Assembly: GCA_036567965.1 (NCBI GenBank)
Contig: DATCTN010000017.1
Location: 62,001 to 126,000 of the forward strand
Length of the DNA stretch: 64,000 nt
Direction: 5' to 3'
Origin: Candidatus Kryptoniota bacterium
GTDB lineage: Bacteria > Bacteroidota > Ignavibacteria > Kryptoniales > JAKASW01
Shown here: piece by piece, positions 62,422 to 64,000 of the stretch
Layout of the letters: each line of letters starts with the position of its first letter
Numbering within the stretch: position 1 is the first letter of the stretch
The notes under the pieces: generated by a model
What the model saw: only the letters and a program-made list of their open reading frames with translations
What the model was told of the DNA's origin: nothing
Databases searched by the model: none
Translations under genes and position numbers: made by a program

Positions 62422-64000
62422 ATGAAATCTCTACTGAAGCATTTGCTCTTCATCCTGGTATTCGTGATTCTTGCCCCGAGAATCCATGCACAGGACGTCG
62501 ATGTTCAAAAGAAACTGGGGGACTTCGATAAGTACATGGAACAAACTCTCAAAGATTGGAACACGCCGGGGGCAGGTGTGGGTATCGTCGTGAAGGGCCG
62601 CCTGGTGTTCGCGAAGGGTTATGGCTATCGAGATTATGAAAAGAAACTCCCCGTCACTCCTAACACTCTCTTTCAAATTGCATCCAATACGAAGCTTTTC
62701 ACTTCGGTATCAATTGGGATGCTCGTTGCGGAAGGGAAACTGGACTGGGATAAGCCGATTCGTCAGTTTGTCCCCATTATTCAATTCGCGACCGAAGATC
62801 TCAACAATAGTGTTACCATTCGTGACATGCTGTCTCACCGGACCGGCATCTCGCGTCACGATCTTATCTGGTACAAGTCGGACTTCACCCGCAAAGAATT
62901 GTTCGACCGCTTGAAATATCTCGAGCCGAGTCAACCGGTTCGCCAGGGATTTCTTTACAACAACATGATGCTCGCAGCAAGCGGATATATCGTTGAGTAT
63001 CTTTCCCACGAAACGTGGGAAGACTTTGTGCGCGCGAGAATCTTCAAGCCGTTGGACATGAACAACTCGATCTTCAGTATCGACGAGATGACCAAGCAGC
63101 CCGATTGCTTTGTCCCTTACAACGAAAGACGCGACACAACAACGCTCTACAGGATTCCCTACTACGAAGAGGCTCAGGGAATCGGTCCCGCCGGGTCGAT
63201 CATCTCGAACATCAACGACCTGTCCAAGTGGCTCATCGCTCTCATGAACGGCGGAGCATATGACGGGAAACAAGTTATTCCTCCGGACGTCGTCCGCGCG
63301 ACATTAACACCTTCAATCGCGCTTCCAAACATTCAACTCGAGGACGCGGGATACACCGAGATCTTTAATTCCGTCTATGGAATGGGGAGATGGTTTGCGT
63401 CATACAGGGGACATTACCTCGCGTATCATGGCGGCGATCTCGACGGGATACATTCGCAGATTTCGTGCATGCCTTACGATAGCATCGGCGTCATAGTCTT
63501 CGTGATCGGCGACCAGAGTGCTCCATTGTATAATGTTATTTCGTACAATGTCTACGAGCGGCTGCTCGGTCTCGATCAGACACCATGGAGCAAGCGAAGA
63601 CTGGAGCAAAGGGACGCGTCGAGGAAGCGCGACAAAGAAGGTAGAGGCAAGGCGGGTGAAGAACGGGTTGCCGATACCAAGCCGTCCCACAATCTGGAGG
63701 ATTATGCCGGCGAATTCGAGAATCCTGCATACGGCGTTCTCAAAGTAACGTTGAAGGATACCGCGCTTGAGATGAGCTTCCACCACATCGAGCTGCCACT
63801 CAAACATTTTCATTACGATCGGTTCGATTCTCCGAACGATGAGCAATACGGGTTGTGGTCGCTGAATTACTCGACCAACCCGCAGGGTGAAATTGACAGG
63901 ATAAAAACTTCATTGGACGAGTCGGAAGTCACATTCGTCCGCAGGCCGGACGCGTCGTTGAGTGATCCTGAAACTTTAGGACTTTACACCGGGAAATACG
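62422..64000 (+). CDS. Serine hydrolase, class C beta-lactamase family (partial, runs off the window)
   Basis: Exported serine hydrolase, at least 526 residues. Signal peptide 1-24 (ILAPRIHAQ). The catalytic Ser-Lys motif appears as IASNTKLFTS (SxxK), the tyrosine motif as LYNNMMLAASG (YxN), and the third motif as YHGGDLDG (HGG in place of KTG). This set marks the class C beta-lactamase/D-aminopeptidase/esterase group. A spacer rich in charged residues (about 395-415) then leads to a C-terminal lipocalin-like domain still open at the end. Good RBS (AAGGAG). It may be the first chromosomal gene after the array. Confidence 0.88.
   Translation, partial: MKSLLKHLLFILVFVILAPRIHAQDVDVQKKLGDFDKYMEQTLKDWNTPGAGVGIVVKGRLVFAKGYGYRDYEKKLPVTPNTLFQIASNTKLFTSVSIGMLVAEGKLDWDKPIRQFVPIIQFATEDLNNSVTIRDMLSHRTGISRHDLIWYKSDFTRKELFDRLKYLEPSQPVRQGFLYNNMMLAASGYIVEYLSHETWEDFVRARIFKPLDMNNSIFSIDEMTKQPDCFVPYNERRDTTTLYRIPYYEEAQGIGPAGSIISNINDLSKWLIALMNGGAYDGKQVIPPDVVRATLTPSIALPNIQLEDAGYTEIFNSVYGMGRWFASYRGHYLAYHGGDLDGIHSQISCMPYDSIGVIVFVIGDQSAPLYNVISYNVYERLLGLDQTPWSKRRLEQRDASRKRDKEGRGKAGEERVADTKPSHNLEDYAGEFENPAYGVLKVTLKDTALEMSFHHIELPLKHFHYDRFDSPNDEQYGLWSLNYSTNPQGEIDRIKTSLDESEVTFVRRPDASLSDPETLGLYTGKY

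Overview
The window looks like a chromosomal piece of a Bacteroidota/Ignavibacteriota-type bacterium (FCB group). The main evidence is a set of secreted proteins ending in a type IX secretion (T9SS) sorting domain with the PNPFNP motif (genes at 29674, 33650 and 53831, plus several remnants), together with outer-membrane beta-barrels, glycoside hydrolases and clear Shine-Dalgarno starts. I infer the phylum from these protein styles only; no 16S gene is present.

Layout. 0-6 kb: two adjacent GH31 alpha-glycosidases, each with a PA14 domain but inserted at different places. 6-16.5 kb: two glycosyltransferases (a GT-B MurG-like protein and a ceramide-glucosyltransferase-like GT2), a hybrid PAS histidine kinase, an M1 aminopeptidase, a small exported protein and a DUF2723 membrane glycosyltransferase with C-terminal repeats. 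16.9-17.5 kb: tRNA-Leu(CAA) next to the broken end of a tyrosine integrase and a beheaded heme-binding beta-barrel gene, a likely old integration scar. 17.6-26.5 kb: a TPR protein, then a same-strand envelope glycan/lipid cluster (two radical SAM enzymes, a Wzi-like barrel, two GT2 enzymes and a flippase-like LPG-synthase-TM protein). 26.5-29.5 kb: decayed DNA with pseudogenes (T9SS domain, tryptophanase), one pilin-like gene and two small unknown genes. 29.6-39.3 kb: T9SS-exported esterase, Dph6-like ATP pyrophosphatase, a large T9SS protein preceded by an internally deleted copy of itself, and an ArnT-like mannosyl/arabinosyl-type transferase. 39.3-43.8 kb: two more pilin-like genes, a squalene/phytoene synthase and hisS. 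44-51.8 kb: a two-component system (ATGA overlap) followed by three outer-membrane proteins, one of which fuses an endonuclease/exonuclease/phosphatase domain to an Omp85-type barrel. 52-55.8 kb: UbiA prenyltransferase, T9SS esterase and a TfoX-N protein.

56.2-62.3 kb is the most striking part: seven same-strand, mostly orphan genes (lipoprotein, HEPN-like protein, two-TM protein, membrane-anchored glucanase-fold protein, HNH nuclease, membrane metalloprotease-like protein, methyltransferase) separated by structured repeats that begin near GCCTAAC and end near GTTRRRY. One of these (60032-60185) has textbook integron attC architecture. I interpret the region as an integron gene-cassette array whose integrase is outside the window or lost. 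The window ends inside a class-C beta-lactamase-family serine hydrolase.

A second notable result is a family of three pilin-like paralogs (motif YYRKP...GGG) in which one starts with ATG while the other two have ACG and ATA at exactly the homologous position, each behind a strong Shine-Dalgarno sequence.
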